From NCBI RefSeq assembly GCF_003584105.1, contig NZ_QXFO01000011.1, positions 248,001-312,000 of the forward strand: a DNA stretch of 64,000 nucleotides. The letters are read 5' to 3'. Source of the DNA: Flagellimonas taeanensis (GTDB taxonomy: Bacteria > Bacteroidota > Bacteroidia > Flavobacteriales > Flavobacteriaceae). Positions 9,593 through 18,449 of the stretch are shown in pieces. The translations under genes and the position numbers were made by a program. How positions within the stretch are numbered: position 1 is the first letter of the stretch; each line of letters opens with the position of its first letter. Below the pieces are notes generated by a model. The model saw nothing but the letters and a program-made list of their open reading frames with translations. It was not told the DNA's origin and made no database searches.

Positions 9593-10135
9593 ATGGGCAT
9601 TTTTAAGGTCGGGGACAAGGTAGAGGTACTGGACGAAGCCATTTCAGGTACTGTGCAGAAAGTGGACGGGGACAAGGTCACCCTGATTACCGATGAGGGT
9701 TTCCCAATGCAGTATCCTGCAAAAGATCTGGTGAAAGCGGGAAGGGAAATCTCCATCTCCAATTTTGAGGTGGCCCAAGTGAAAAAGGAAAAGGAACAGC
9801 CGAAACGGAGAAAGGCCACGGGCACAAAGCCAAAGGAGCGCCTTGCCCCCAAGATGGAAGTGGACCTCCACATCCATCACTTAGTGGAATCCACCAGAGG
9901 ACTCAGTAATTTCGATATGCTCAATATCCAATTGGAAAGGGCCAAGGGACAATTGGAATTTGCCATGCAGAAGCGCATCCAAAAAGTGGTGTTCATCCAC
10001 GGTGTGGGTGAAGGAATCTTAAAGGAAGAGCTACATTATCTCTTCAGGAAATATGAAAACGTGAAGTACTATGATGCCGATTACCAAAAATACGGGCTGG
10101 GTGCTACAGAGGTCTATATTTTTCAGAACCCTTAG
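9593..10135 (+). CDS. Smr/MutS2-type domain protein with N-terminal DUF2027-like part
   Basis: The 180-residue cytoplasmic protein has a small beta-rich N-terminus (GDKVEVLDEAISGTV), a basic linker (about 63-85, KKEKEQPKRRKATGTKPKER) and a C-terminal Smr domain. The Smr domain shows the LDLH-like motif VDLHIHHL and the HGVGEGILKEEL loop (H-G-x-G). Smr domains are nucleases acting on branched DNA or on RNA, for example at collided ribosomes; the target here is unknown. The last 4 bp overlap the stop of the convergent lipoprotein gene. Confidence 0.88.
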   Translation: MGIFKVGDKVEVLDEAISGTVQKVDGDKVTLITDEGFPMQYPAKDLVKAGREISISNFEVAQVKKEKEQPKRRKATGTKPKERLAPKMEVDLHIHHLVESTRGLSNFDMLNIQLERAKGQLEFAMQKRIQKVVFIHGVGEGILKEELHYLFRKYENVKYYDADYQKYGLGATEVYIFQNP

Positions 10136-10653
10136 TTGGTAGGGATGGCAGTGGTTACTTCACCAAACTCGGAGATGTTCAGGTTGGTGATGCGTTCCCC
10201 ATTGCCAGTGACAAAAGAAATCCCGCTCAAATTTATGGTATGGACAAAGTTGGTGCTGTCGGCATCCATGATGGTCTCTATGAAAACCAACCCATCCTCG
10301 GCCTCGACTTCGTCGGCCACAACAGGGTCTGCGGCGGGGATGTCATCACAGAAATAATTTTTGCTTACATCATCTGAAAAAATGCGGTAAGTGATCTGTG
10401 ACTGTCCGGGCACGGTGCTTTCCGTGACAATGGTATCGCCTATAACGCCCCTGTTGAGTACGCCGCTTTGGAGTTCCAATATCAATGCCTCATTTTCATT
10501 GATCTTGAAGAGTATGTTTTTGGTTGTTGTACTCGGCGCGGTGCAATATTGCAGGGAGACACTGTCAAAATCAATGGTCTCTATCTGAAGGTCACCATCA
10601 CTGCAGGAAAAAAACATTCCGGCACAAAGCATCGAAAGGAAGAGTTTTCTCAT
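10132..10653 (-). CDS. Hypothetical lipoprotein
   Basis: This 173-residue protein starts with a lipoprotein signal (LSMLCAGMFFSC, Cys17). The acidic stretch SDGD directly after the cysteine would suit surface export in Bacteroidetes, where acidic residues close to the cysteine act as an export signal; this is an inference. The remainder is beta-rich, with cysteines at about 37 and 102 that could pair. No domain is recognised. It is convergent with the Smr gene and divergent from the cysteine desulfurase gene. Confidence 0.7.
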   Translation of the reverse strand: MRKLFLSMLCAGMFFSCSDGDLQIETIDFDSVSLQYCTAPSTTTKNILFKINENEALILELQSGVLNRGVIGDTIVTESTVPGQSQITYRIFSDDVSKNYFCDDIPAADPVVADEVEAEDGLVFIETIMDADSTNFVHTINLSGISFVTGNGERITNLNISEFGEVTTAIPTN

Positions 10654-10730
10654 GCACCAAATTTAAAGCAATTCCATTTTAATACCCCAATCCTCTCCGT
10701 CACTTTAAAAGAAATTAACTTTATTTCCCG

Positions 10731-10738
10731 TATTTTTG
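10731..10738 (+). promoter_or_regulatory. Candidate -7 box for the cysteine desulfurase gene
   Basis: TATTTTTG matches TAnnTTTG and lies 24 bp before the ATG at 10763, giving a leader of roughly 15-20 nt. The upstream sequence is AT-rich without an exact TTG at -33. Confidence 0.45.
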
Positions 10739-10762
10739 CCCCTCTAAAATCACAACTGGACC

Positions 10763-11911
10763 ATGCAAAAAGTGTATCTGGACAATGCGGCCACAACGCA
10801 GGTAAGGGATGAGGTAATCGCAAGAATGCAGGAGGCCTTGGCCGTGCATTATGGGAACCCGTCCTCGACCCACAGCTTTGGAAGGTCGGCAAAGACGATG
10901 GTGGAACAGGCAAGAAAGACCATTGCCAAAACATTGAATGCCCAACCTTCGGAAATCATCTTCACATCGGGTGGCACGGAGGCCGACAATATGATTTTAC
11001 GTTGTGCCGTCAGGGATTTGGGGGTAAAGACCATCATCACCTCCAGAATAGAGCACCATGCCGTGCTGCACACTGTGGAAGAGTTGGAAAAAGAATACGG
11101 TACTGCGGTTTGGTATGTGGACCTGGACGAGTTCGGCAATCCAAAAATGGAGCATTTGGAAGAACTCCTTCAGAAAGATGGTTCCAAAAAGCTGGTCAGC
11201 TTGATGCATGTGAACAACGAGATCGGAAACATTATGGATATTGAGGCGGTCGGGAAGCTATGCAAGGCGAACGGGGCCCTTTTCCATTCCGATACCGTAC
11301 AGTCCATTGGTCACTACCCATGGGATGTGCAATCAGTATCCATCGATTTTATGACGGCTGCCGCACACAAGTTCCATGGTCCCAAGGGCATTGGTTTTGC
11401 ATTTATCAGAAAAAATTCAGGGTTGAAACCCATGATCGTGGGCGGTGCCCAGGAAAGGGGATTCAGGGCCGGTACCGAACCTTTCCACAATATCGTGGGG
11501 CTGGAAGAGGCCTTTGTGAGGGCATACGAACATTTGGAGCAAGAGACCAAGGCCGTAAAGGAACTCAAGAGGTATTTTGTGCAAAAAGTGAAAGAAGAAA
11601 TTCCAGAAGCTGCCTTCAACGGGCTTTCAGGCGATATGGACAAGAGTACTTATACGCTTGCGAATGTGCGCCTGCCCTTGGACAAACAAAAAGGATTGAT
11701 GCTTCTGTTCCATTTGGACATGAAAGGAATTGCCTGTTCCAAAGGAAGTGCATGTCAATCGGGCAGTGATAAAGGATCGCACGTGCTCACCGAAATCCTA
11801 TCGGACGAAGAACTGGAAAAACCATCATTGCGGTTTTCATTTTCCATGTACAACACCAAGGAAGAGTTGGACTATACCGTTGGGGTGCTCAAGGAGTTTG
11901 TGCAAGGGTAA
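10763..11911 (+). CDS. Cysteine desulfurase (NifS/IscS family)
   Basis: This 382-residue PLP enzyme takes sulfur from cysteine for Fe-S clusters or thiolated tRNA. The N-terminus VYLDNAATTQV is typical, GNPSSTHSFGR follows, and TSGGTEADN binds the cofactor. The PLP lysine is K203 in AAHKFHGPKG. The catalytic cysteine is likely C331 in KGSACQSG. The long loop GIACSKGSACQSG marks the IscS/NifS type rather than SufS. No isc or suf genes are near, so whether it serves general Fe-S assembly cannot be decided here. Confidence 0.93.
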   Translation: MQKVYLDNAATTQVRDEVIARMQEALAVHYGNPSSTHSFGRSAKTMVEQARKTIAKTLNAQPSEIIFTSGGTEADNMILRCAVRDLGVKTIITSRIEHHAVLHTVEELEKEYGTAVWYVDLDEFGNPKMEHLEELLQKDGSKKLVSLMHVNNEIGNIMDIEAVGKLCKANGALFHSDTVQSIGHYPWDVQSVSIDFMTAAAHKFHGPKGIGFAFIRKNSGLKPMIVGGAQERGFRAGTEPFHNIVGLEEAFVRAYEHLEQETKAVKELKRYFVQKVKEEIPEAAFNGLSGDMDKSTYTLANVRLPLDKQKGLMLLFHLDMKGIACSKGSACQSGSDKGSHVLTEILSDEELEKPSLRFSFSMYNTKEELDYTVGVLKEFVQG

Positions 11912-12565
11912 TCAATCCCTGTCCCTTTTCTTTTCCTTGTCATAAGGGAACTTTCGGGATGCCGTTTTCATCATCTTGTCGATGAGTTCCGTGGTGTTTT
12001 TCCCCGTTTTTTTTGTGATTTCGTTTTCGTATTTCCAGAGCAGCTTGCCCGTTTCCCCATCACTGACCTTCACTCCGATCCTGCCATAATTGGCATCGCC
12101 GCTGAAATAATCGAAAAGACTGAAATCTGTGGGTACGCCTTCGGAAAGCAGGATATTGAGGTTGAGGTTTCCGCTGATGATGCCGTCCACATCCAATATA
12201 TCGCAGAGCTCCTGCGTAGTGAAGGTGTCAATATTGTTGTATTCGATACCGTTCTGGGCCAAAATGGCATTGGTGTTCCGGATGTTCTGGAAATCCACAT
12301 TGAACTTTTTCCGCTTTTTTCGTTTGGCGAAATAGGTCTCCAGGGCATCCTGCACCGCATAGCCCTCCCTTTGTGCCAAAACCTTCAGTTCGTCGTTGTC
12401 CACGGCCTTCTTCAGTTCCAAATGGGCAATAAAGGGAACAATGGCCAGCATTTCATGATCTTCGGTGAGGTCGTCGAAACGGGTGTTCTCATAAATGTTC
12501 TTTTGGGCCGATGCAAAGACCGCTGTGCACAGAACAAAAATGAAGACGATTTTTTTCATGATCAT
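11912..12565 (-). CDS. Secreted hypothetical protein
   Basis: This 217-residue protein has a signal peptide (IVFIFVLCTAVFASAQ) and a mature part with a basic block KRKKRKK near residue 88. Segments such as GISGNLNLN-like (VDGIISGNLNLN) and VKVSDGETGKLLWKYE recall periplasmic proteins that read GNA1162/TolB-N-like folds, but I cannot assign a family. A second ATG two codons in (12559) is an equally good start. It abuts the stop of the cysteine desulfurase gene on the opposite strand without overlap. Confidence 0.7.
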   Translation of the reverse strand: MIMKKIVFIFVLCTAVFASAQKNIYENTRFDDLTEDHEMLAIVPFIAHLELKKAVDNDELKVLAQREGYAVQDALETYFAKRKKRKKFNVDFQNIRNTNAILAQNGIEYNNIDTFTTQELCDILDVDGIISGNLNLNILLSEGVPTDFSLFDYFSGDANYGRIGVKVSDGETGKLLWKYENEITKKTGKNTTELIDKMMKTASRKFPYDKEKKRDRD

Positions 12566-12699
12566 ATTTTTTTACGGGGAACAGGCTCTTGATCTTCACA
12601 GAAGTAATCTGCCAAAAACACGTTATGGCCAACCCTGTTGAGGGGAAGTATTCCTATGAAAATCGGCTGGCTGGCTGTTTTCCGCTGGCAAAAATAAGG

Positions 12700-14391
12700 T
12701 TATTTCCTGAAAAAAGTACTGATAAAGGTGCTTGAATTGCCCACGTTGTCCGTAACGGTGACTTTGAGCTCACACTCCGTGGCATTCAAGATCTTATCGT
12801 CAAAATTATAGGTGATGGTATTGGTCTTTGGTTCGTATTCCATCAATATCCATTCTCCGTTCAAAGTGGCCGAATAGGTGTCTATCCCGCTTAGATCATC
12901 GGAAATAGTGAGGCTCAGATAGCTGTAATTGCTCAACCATTGTCTTTCCTTGAAATTTTTTGGTGTTATGGAAGGGGCAAGGCTGTCCTTGACAAGGGTA
13001 TAGGTGCCCAGGGTACGTGTGCGGGTCGTAAAGGAACCATCCCTCTTATAGGTTTTGGAGTAGGAAGGGCGGCCATCCTCGTCCAAATGGGCTATGAACA
13101 TTTGGTCACGGTCTGAAGATGGGTATTTGGAAGGGTCAAAACTGATGGTGAAGTTTCGGTGGGCCGCCACACTGTTGTCGTGTATGGCCACGGTATCTTC
13201 TCCTTTTTTTAGGGCGATATAAAAATCATCGTAAAAGGTATTGGCTGGAAAATAGACCTTTGCCGCACCAAGGTCAAAATTGTTCGGTTTGTCTGCAAGG
13301 ATAAAATCAGAGGAGGCTTCATCGTTTTTGATTTTTTTTGCGGACTCCTTTTTGCCTTCAACAGGAATGATGAGTTTGGTGGTATTGCCTGCAATATCCG
13401 AAATGAGGAGCTCCACATTGTACGACATGCCTTCCTCCAGGTCAATCTGGCCATTGTTGTACAGTGACTTGTAGATGCTCAAATGGTTGAAAGGTTCCTT
13501 GAAGCATTTTTGGATACGCTGTCTGAATTTGTAGAAATGGGCATAATCAATTAAGGTGTTGATATAGCGGGTTTCCCCGAAGGAAAACGTTTCAAAGTCA
13601 AACTCGGAGTAGACCCTGCCGTTCACAGTTTGCCTTACCGAATAAACCCCATTTTGGTTGGCGGCCATGTCCTGTCGGTCAAACGTATTGATGCCAAAGC
13701 CGATGGAACCCGAGGCTGTGACCTTGTCCGCTAAAAAGGAACCATCCGCTTGTTTCGTATAGTTGATCTGGATCTTCTCCTCACTTTGGTTGATCAAGGC
13801 ATCCTTGGATAAAGGGTAGGCATACAGACCCAAAAGGGTTGGGTCGGTGGCATCCCTTACTTCATAGCCATAGAGTAGGGGGTTGGTGGGTTTTTCGTTG
13901 ACGCTGCTCCGTATTTCAAAGTGTAGGTGGGGGCCTGATGAACCACCGGTGTTGCCTGAAAAAGCTATAATATTGCCCTGGGATACCTTTAGCTCTCCAT
14001 AATCAGGGAAGATTTCGACCTCATACGATTGCTTGGTGTATTGCACCTTCTTCACATATTCCTCTATTTCCGGCCCAAACTTTTTAAGGTGTCCATATAC
14101 GGAAGTGTACCCGTTGGGATGGGCCACATAGAGAGCCTTTCCATAGCCCCAGTGCGAGACCACTATCCGGGTTACCGTGCCATCCCCGATAGCGAGAACA
14201 GGCAGACCTTCCCGCTGTTGGGTCTTGATGTCGATGCCCGAATGGAAATGATTGGAACGCAGCTCCCCGAATGTCCCGGCAAGCACCAAAGGAATCTCCA
14301 GAGGGGATCGGAAAACATCTTTTGGGTATTTTTCTTGGGCATGGAGTATTGGGGCAATTAAAAAAAGAAGGGCAAAAAAAGACAGGCGCAT
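12700..14391 (-). CDS. M23 family peptidoglycan endopeptidase
   Basis: This 563-residue exported protein has a signal peptide (1-18, ending LHAQ) and a lysostaphin/LytM-type zinc peptidase domain at the N-terminal end. Ligands are visible as H50 and D54 in HFHSGID and the HLH motif H155-L-H157 in GPHLHFEI. The following 380 residues are beta-rich (Ig-like in feel: SPSITPKNFKE-type repeats, SLTISDDLSGIDTY) and probably position the enzyme. It should cut peptide cross-bridges of the cell wall. Placing the catalytic domain first is the usual order in the Bacteroidetes long M23 proteins. Confidence 0.92.
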   Translation of the reverse strand: MRLSFFALLFLIAPILHAQEKYPKDVFRSPLEIPLVLAGTFGELRSNHFHSGIDIKTQQREGLPVLAIGDGTVTRIVVSHWGYGKALYVAHPNGYTSVYGHLKKFGPEIEEYVKKVQYTKQSYEVEIFPDYGELKVSQGNIIAFSGNTGGSSGPHLHFEIRSSVNEKPTNPLLYGYEVRDATDPTLLGLYAYPLSKDALINQSEEKIQINYTKQADGSFLADKVTASGSIGFGINTFDRQDMAANQNGVYSVRQTVNGRVYSEFDFETFSFGETRYINTLIDYAHFYKFRQRIQKCFKEPFNHLSIYKSLYNNGQIDLEEGMSYNVELLISDIAGNTTKLIIPVEGKKESAKKIKNDEASSDFILADKPNNFDLGAAKVYFPANTFYDDFYIALKKGEDTVAIHDNSVAAHRNFTISFDPSKYPSSDRDQMFIAHLDEDGRPSYSKTYKRDGSFTTRTRTLGTYTLVKDSLAPSITPKNFKERQWLSNYSYLSLTISDDLSGIDTYSATLNGEWILMEYEPKTNTITYNFDDKILNATECELKVTVTDNVGNSSTFISTFFRK

Positions 14392-14500
14392 AAGGTTTTT
14401 TATAAATACATACGAAAGTAACCAATGTTTTGTTTTATGAAAAACGATTTAAAGCTCCCTTGGTGCCCCCAAACCGCCCTAAATAATAAATACCGAAAAG

Positions 14501-14533
14501 TATTGCGAGGTTATCTTAGGATCGTTAACTTTG
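14501..14533 (+). promoter_or_regulatory. Promoter of the coiled-coil/zapA unit
   Basis: A -33-like TATTG (14501-14505) is followed after 20 bp by TAACTTTG (14526-14533), an exact TAnnTTTG box. Transcription would begin near 14540, leaving about 20 nt before the ATG at 14560. This supports 14560 rather than 14545 as the start of the downstream gene. Confidence 0.6.
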
Positions 14534-14559
14534 TGTAATACGCATTGTTGTTTGCATCT

Positions 14560-14850
14560 ATGAGCGAACTTGTTGAGATTGTGGATTCTTTGGAGAACAA
14601 GGTGAGCAAACTGCTGCACAAAATGGAACTGTTGCACCAGGTGAACACCAAGTTGAAAGAAGAATTGGAACTTGCAAAAGAGGAAAGCAAGCTCAAAGAG
14701 GACGCTTTGGCAGAGTGGGAAGAGAAATACAATTCCCTAAAAATGGCGAACACGATGTTGGGTAGTAATACTAGCAAAACAGAAGCTAAGCTCAAGATAA
14801 ATACATTGATCCGCGAATTGGATGTTTGCATTGCCAAGCTCTCGGATTGA
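14560..14850 (+). CDS. Small coiled-coil protein upstream of zapA
   Basis: This 96-residue protein is almost wholly predicted coiled coil, with heptad-like spacing in IVDSLENKVSKLLHKMELL and LKEELELAKEESKLKE. No catalytic motif is present. It ends 14 bp before zapA, shares its promoter, and resembles ZapB or other small divisome coiled coils in size and composition, though not in recognisable sequence. A role as ZapA partner is an inference from position. An ATG at 14545 would add five residues, but the promoter position favours 14560. Confidence 0.75.
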   Translation: MSELVEIVDSLENKVSKLLHKMELLHQVNTKLKEELELAKEESKLKEDALAEWEEKYNSLKMANTMLGSNTSKTEAKLKINTLIRELDVCIAKLSD

Positions 14851-14864
14851 TTTGTAACGAAACC

Positions 14865-15158
14865 ATGGAAGAGAAGCTCAAAATTAAGCTTTCCATTGCT
14901 GATAGGGTATATCCACTTACGATAGACCCCAGGCAAGAGGAAGGACTCCGAAAGGCGGCCAAGAACATTGAGACGCTGGCCAAAAAATTTGAGCAAAACT
15001 ATGCGGTTCGGGACAAGCAAGATGTTCTGGCCATGTGTGCCTTACAATTTGCCTCAAAAATTGAGCAAGGTGGGATTGACCGTTCGGAAAGTGCCGAGGC
15101 CGCCATGCAGCGCCTCAAGGCCCTCAACGAACTGTTGCATTCCAAGCTGGGGGAATAA
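14865..15158 (+). CDS. zapA: Cell division protein ZapA
   Basis: The 97-residue protein begins MEEKLKIKLSIADRVYPLTI and continues EEGLRKAAKNIETLAKKFEQ, the ZapA head domain, followed by a helical C-terminus. ZapA binds and bundles FtsZ filaments at mid-cell. The start at 14865 is chosen because it aligns with the family N-terminus; the frame remains open upstream to 14826. The following 6S RNA recalls the zapA-ssrS order also known from Escherichia coli. Confidence 0.9.
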   Translation: MEEKLKIKLSIADRVYPLTIDPRQEEGLRKAAKNIETLAKKFEQNYAVRDKQDVLAMCALQFASKIEQGGIDRSESAEAAMQRLKALNELLHSKLGE

Positions 15159-15185
15159 GTTCTTTAAAATAAAATTATTGTTACT

Positions 15186-15354
15186 GCCCACATTGGTAAT
15201 ATATTTTTGACAAGCTCAACACTATTATAATTAAAAAGGGTGAGTTTAGGTTGTAAAAGCATGCCCTGTACAAGGGATCCTTGATCAGCCTGTTAGCCCT
15301 AAACCTGTAATTAGGAGTTTGTACAAAACTTCGGCCGATGTGGGCTTTTTTTTT
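15186..15354 (+). ncRNA. ssrS: 6S RNA (Bacteroidetes/6S-Flavo type)
   Basis: The 215-bp gap between zapA and rny contains a long-range closing stem: GCCCACATTGG (15186-15196) pairs with CCGATGTGGGC (15335-15345, one G-U), directly followed by nine T residues. Inside, GTTTAGG (15245-15251) can pair with CCTAAAC near 15297-15304, leaving a large internal region as in 6S RNA. 6S RNA mimics an open promoter and sequesters RNA polymerase holoenzyme. Position zapA-ssrS-rny, size of about 170 nt and built-in terminator all fit. A TATTTTTG box lies inside the 5' arm (15202-15209), so the exact 5' end is uncertain. Confidence 0.75.
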
Positions 15355-15373
15355 AAACTAAACATAATCAAAC

Positions 15374-16945
15374 ATGGATAATATCATAGTGATCGTTGTA
15401 GCAGCTGTTGTAGGGCTGGGCATAGGATTCGCAATTGCCAAGATGATGGAGAAGGGCAAGGCATCCAAGACCATTGCCAATGCAAAGAGGGAGGCTTCAG
15501 ATATCATAAAAGAGGCCAACAAGGAAGGGGAGAACATCAAAAAAGACAAGATATTCCAAGCCAAGGAGAAATTCCTGGAGTTGAAGGCCGAACACGAAAA
15601 GGTCATCATCAGCAAGGACAAGAAGATAGCAGAGGCCGAAAAACGTATCAGGGACAAGGAATCCCAAGTGAGCAGCGAACTGGCCAAAAACAAAAAATTG
15701 AGCGATCAGCTCCAGGAGCAGATCAAGGAAGTCAACTACAAGGGGGAGATACTGGACAAAAAGCAGTCCGAAGTGGAAAAACTCCACAAGAGCCAAGTGC
15801 AACAATTGGAGGTGATTTCCGGACTTTCCGCTGAGGATGCCAAGAGCCAATTGTTGGAATCCCTGAAAGAGACGGCCAAATCAGATGCCATGGCCTACTT
15901 GCAGAGCACTTTGGAAGAAGCAAAGCTCACCGCGCAACAAGAGGCCAGAAAAATAGTCATCAATACCATTCAACGTATCGGGACCGAGGAAGCAGTGGAA
16001 AACTGTGTTTCTGTTTTCAATTTGGAGTCGGATGACGTCAAGGGACGTATTATCGGTAGGGAAGGAAGGAACATTCGTGCCCTCGAGGCAGCCACTGGCG
16101 TCGAGATTATTGTGGACGATACCCCGGAAGCCATTATCCTCTCCTGTTTTGATTCCGTGAGAAGGGAAGTTGCCCGACTTTCATTGCATAGATTGGTGAC
16201 CGATGGACGGATTCACCCCGCCCGTATCGAGGAAGTGGTGAAAAAGACCGAAAAGCAGATCAACGAAGAGATTGCCGAAATCGGTAAGCGCACCGTGATA
16301 GATCTGGGTATCCACGGACTCCATCCAGAATTGATAAAGGCTGTAGGGCGAATGAAATACCGTTCTTCCTATGGACAGAACCTATTGCAGCACTCTAGGG
16401 AAGTGGCCAAGCTCTGCGGCGTAATGGCTGCCGAACTGGGACTCAATCCCAAGTTGGCCAAAAGGGCCGGACTTCTGCACGATATCGGAAAAGTGCCCAT
16501 GGCCGAAGTGGAAGTGGAAACACCACACGCCATTTTAGGGATGCAGTGGGCCCAAAAATATGGGGAGAAAGCCGAAGTTTGCAATGCTATCGGTGCCCAC
16601 CATGATGAAATTGAGATGACCACGCTGATCTCGCCCATCGTGCAGGTTTGTGATGCCATCAGCGGTGCACGTCCTGGAGCAAGAAGACAGGTGTTGGATT
16701 CATACATCCAACGATTGAAAGACCTGGAGGACATCGCCTTTGGTTTCAATGGAGTACAGAAAGCCTATGCCATCCAGGCCGGTAGGGAGCTTCGGGTCAT
16801 TGTGGAAAGCGAAAAGGTGAGCGACGACAAGGCTGCTGAACTATCGTTTGAGATTTCCCAGAAGATACAGACCGACATGACCTATCCTGGTCAGGTGAAG
16901 GTGACCGTGATCCGTGAGACACGCTCAGTGAACGTGGCCAAATAA
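15374..16945 (+). CDS. rny: Ribonuclease Y
   Basis: This 523-residue membrane-anchored endoribonuclease initiates mRNA decay. An N-terminal transmembrane helix (about 3-22) is followed by a long charged coiled coil (about 30-180). Next come a KH RNA-binding domain (about 215-275, [15 protein letters not shown]) and an HD phosphohydrolase-type catalytic domain. The metal ligands include H340 ([12 protein letters not shown]) and H369-D370 (GLLHDIGKV). Length and domain order match the family. It begins 20 bp after the 6S RNA T-run, so it probably has its own initiation or depends on read-through. Confidence 0.96.
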   Translation: MDNIIVIVVAAVVGLGIGFAIAKMMEKGKASKTIANAKREASDIIKEANKEGENIKKDKIFQAKEKFLELKAEHEKVIISKDKKIAEAEKRIRDKESQVSSELAKNKKLSDQLQEQIKEVNYKGEILDKKQSEVEKLHKSQVQQLEVISGLSAEDAKSQLLESLKETAKSDAMAYLQSTLEEAKLTAQQEARKIVINTIQRIGTEEAVENCVSVFNLESDDVKGRIIGREGRNIRALEAATGVEIIVDDTPEAIILSCFDSVRREVARLSLHRLVTDGRIHPARIEEVVKKTEKQINEEIAEIGKRTVIDLGIHGLHPELIKAVGRMKYRSSYGQNLLQHSREVAKLCGVMAAELGLNPKLAKRAGLLHDIGKVPMAEVEVETPHAILGMQWAQKYGEKAEVCNAIGAHHDEIEMTTLISPIVQVCDAISGARPGARRQVLDSYIQRLKDLEDIAFGFNGVQKAYAIQAGRELRVIVESEKVSDDKAAELSFEISQKIQTDMTYPGQVKVTVIRETRSVNVAK

Positions 16946-16961
16946 GCTTTTTTTTGATTTC

Positions 16962-18221
16962 TTAATCCCTGGAATTTTTGAATATCCATTCCAAAGGAAT
17001 GTCACTATAGCTCGAATAGGATGTGTTGTAGCCATAGATGCTCCTTTTGGACATCACCACGAACCACTTTCCGTTGCCATGTGCAATGGTTGTGATATCG
17101 TAACCATCATTCGATTTTTCCTTGATATATTCTAGCGGATATTCAGAAAGTGTCTTCCAGCTCTGAAGGCCCAACTGAGACTCTGTGCTCATCGTGACCG
17201 CCCAAAGTCCATTGCCATAATTGGCCGAAGTGATGGAATAACCCTCGTTCCAATTCTGCTCTATCCACTCTTTGGGTATCTCTGAGTTGTAGGTTTTCCA
17301 TCGTTGTTCACCATACCCTGTATTTTGGTTCATGACCACGACCCATTCCCCATTGCCATAGGCAATGGAAGTGATGCGGTAACCATTGTTCCATTTTTCG
17401 TTGATCCAATCCTTGGGAAAAATTTCAGATAATTTCCAGGATTGAATCCCCCAACGGGAAGTTTTGCTCATGACCAATAAAAAGGTGTTTTTGGTTTTGT
17501 CGAACTCGACAGAGGTAATGGTGTACCCCAAGTCCCAGTGGGTCTTGATCCAATCGGAAGGAAATTGCTTTGAATGAAATATTTTTTGTTTTTCATAGGA
17601 ATTGGCCACTAAATCACTCATTACTACGGACCAGGCTCCTTCACCCTCTATCTCTCCATTTGCGAACGCTGTTATGGCATTGGTATAGATGGGAAGTTCC
17701 AGTTCCCCGGAATTGTCAAATAGCAGGGCCTTATAAATGTCCTCGTCTTCGTTCATGTAGTCGTCCAGATAACCCTGGTTTACCGATTTCGGATCTAGGT
17801 TGACCCAATAGAGCGTAGGTTTCATGTGTTGTGTGATGTCCCCACCAGCGAAAGCATTGTCATCCACCGTATAGGCCTTGAATGTGCCATCGGACATCTC
17901 TTCCAGATAAAAGTTGTCCGGACTGTAGCTGGAGTTTTCAGGTCCTCTGATGATTAAGGGGTTTTCCCCATCCAGAAAATAATCCTTAGTGCCATCAGCT
18001 TTGGTGAACTCTTTAAAGGTGCCTTTGTATTGGGCAACCTTGTCAGTGCCATTGGCAAAATATTTTATACGGACCAAGGCTTCGGTATCAGTGTAAAAGA
18101 ATACAAAACCAGTATACTTTACACTGTTGCTGATCCAACTGGTCTCATAATAATAGGATTGTGAAAATGCTTGGATGCCCAACAAAAGATAAAGGGCCAA
18201 GAAAATTGATCTTTTGGTCAT
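16962..18221 (-). CDS. Secreted repeat protein with DUF7477-like (plant HD16-type) repeats
   Basis: The 419-residue protein has a signal peptide (SIFLALYLLLGIQAFSQ). Residues 20-190 form an N-terminal domain with many aromatic residues. From about 195 to the end there are about five repeats of roughly 48 residues with the pattern W(x3)GY-x-ITS-x(7)-W-x-VVMS, e.g. NNGYRITSIAYGNGEWVVVM and NEGYSITSANYGNGLWAVTM. This pattern closely recalls the C-terminal repeats (DUF7477) of plant casein-kinase-1-like HD16/MUT9-like proteins. Function is unknown; carbohydrate or protein binding by a propeller-like fold is a guess. There is no kinase domain here. Confidence 0.7.
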   Translation of the reverse strand: MTKRSIFLALYLLLGIQAFSQSYYYETSWISNSVKYTGFVFFYTDTEALVRIKYFANGTDKVAQYKGTFKEFTKADGTKDYFLDGENPLIIRGPENSSYSPDNFYLEEMSDGTFKAYTVDDNAFAGGDITQHMKPTLYWVNLDPKSVNQGYLDDYMNEDEDIYKALLFDNSGELELPIYTNAITAFANGEIEGEGAWSVVMSDLVANSYEKQKIFHSKQFPSDWIKTHWDLGYTITSVEFDKTKNTFLLVMSKTSRWGIQSWKLSEIFPKDWINEKWNNGYRITSIAYGNGEWVVVMNQNTGYGEQRWKTYNSEIPKEWIEQNWNEGYSITSANYGNGLWAVTMSTESQLGLQSWKTLSEYPLEYIKEKSNDGYDITTIAHGNGKWFVVMSKRSIYGYNTSYSSYSDIPLEWIFKNSRD

Positions 18222-18449
18222 TGGTAAAAGGGGTGTTGGTTGGTTGGTAATAGGTTTGATTTTCTTGCGAAATTTCCTATTTATTCCTGAACCTTCAAAA
18301 GAAATGCGGTGTACTGTTCAAAAGAGATAGCCAATGTTTGTTTTTTGGAGGTGAGCAAGGCCCCTCCGAGTATAGGGGCTGACAATTATCATACTTTTCA
18401 CGATGAAATCGCACTAGCTTTATCCTTGGAACAATAAACTTCAACAACG

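Noticed and set aside
14545-14559. ATG at 14545 as start of the coiled-coil gene
   Set aside because: It lies only about 5 nt after the predicted transcription start and adds five residues (MLFAS) unlike the charged coiled coil.
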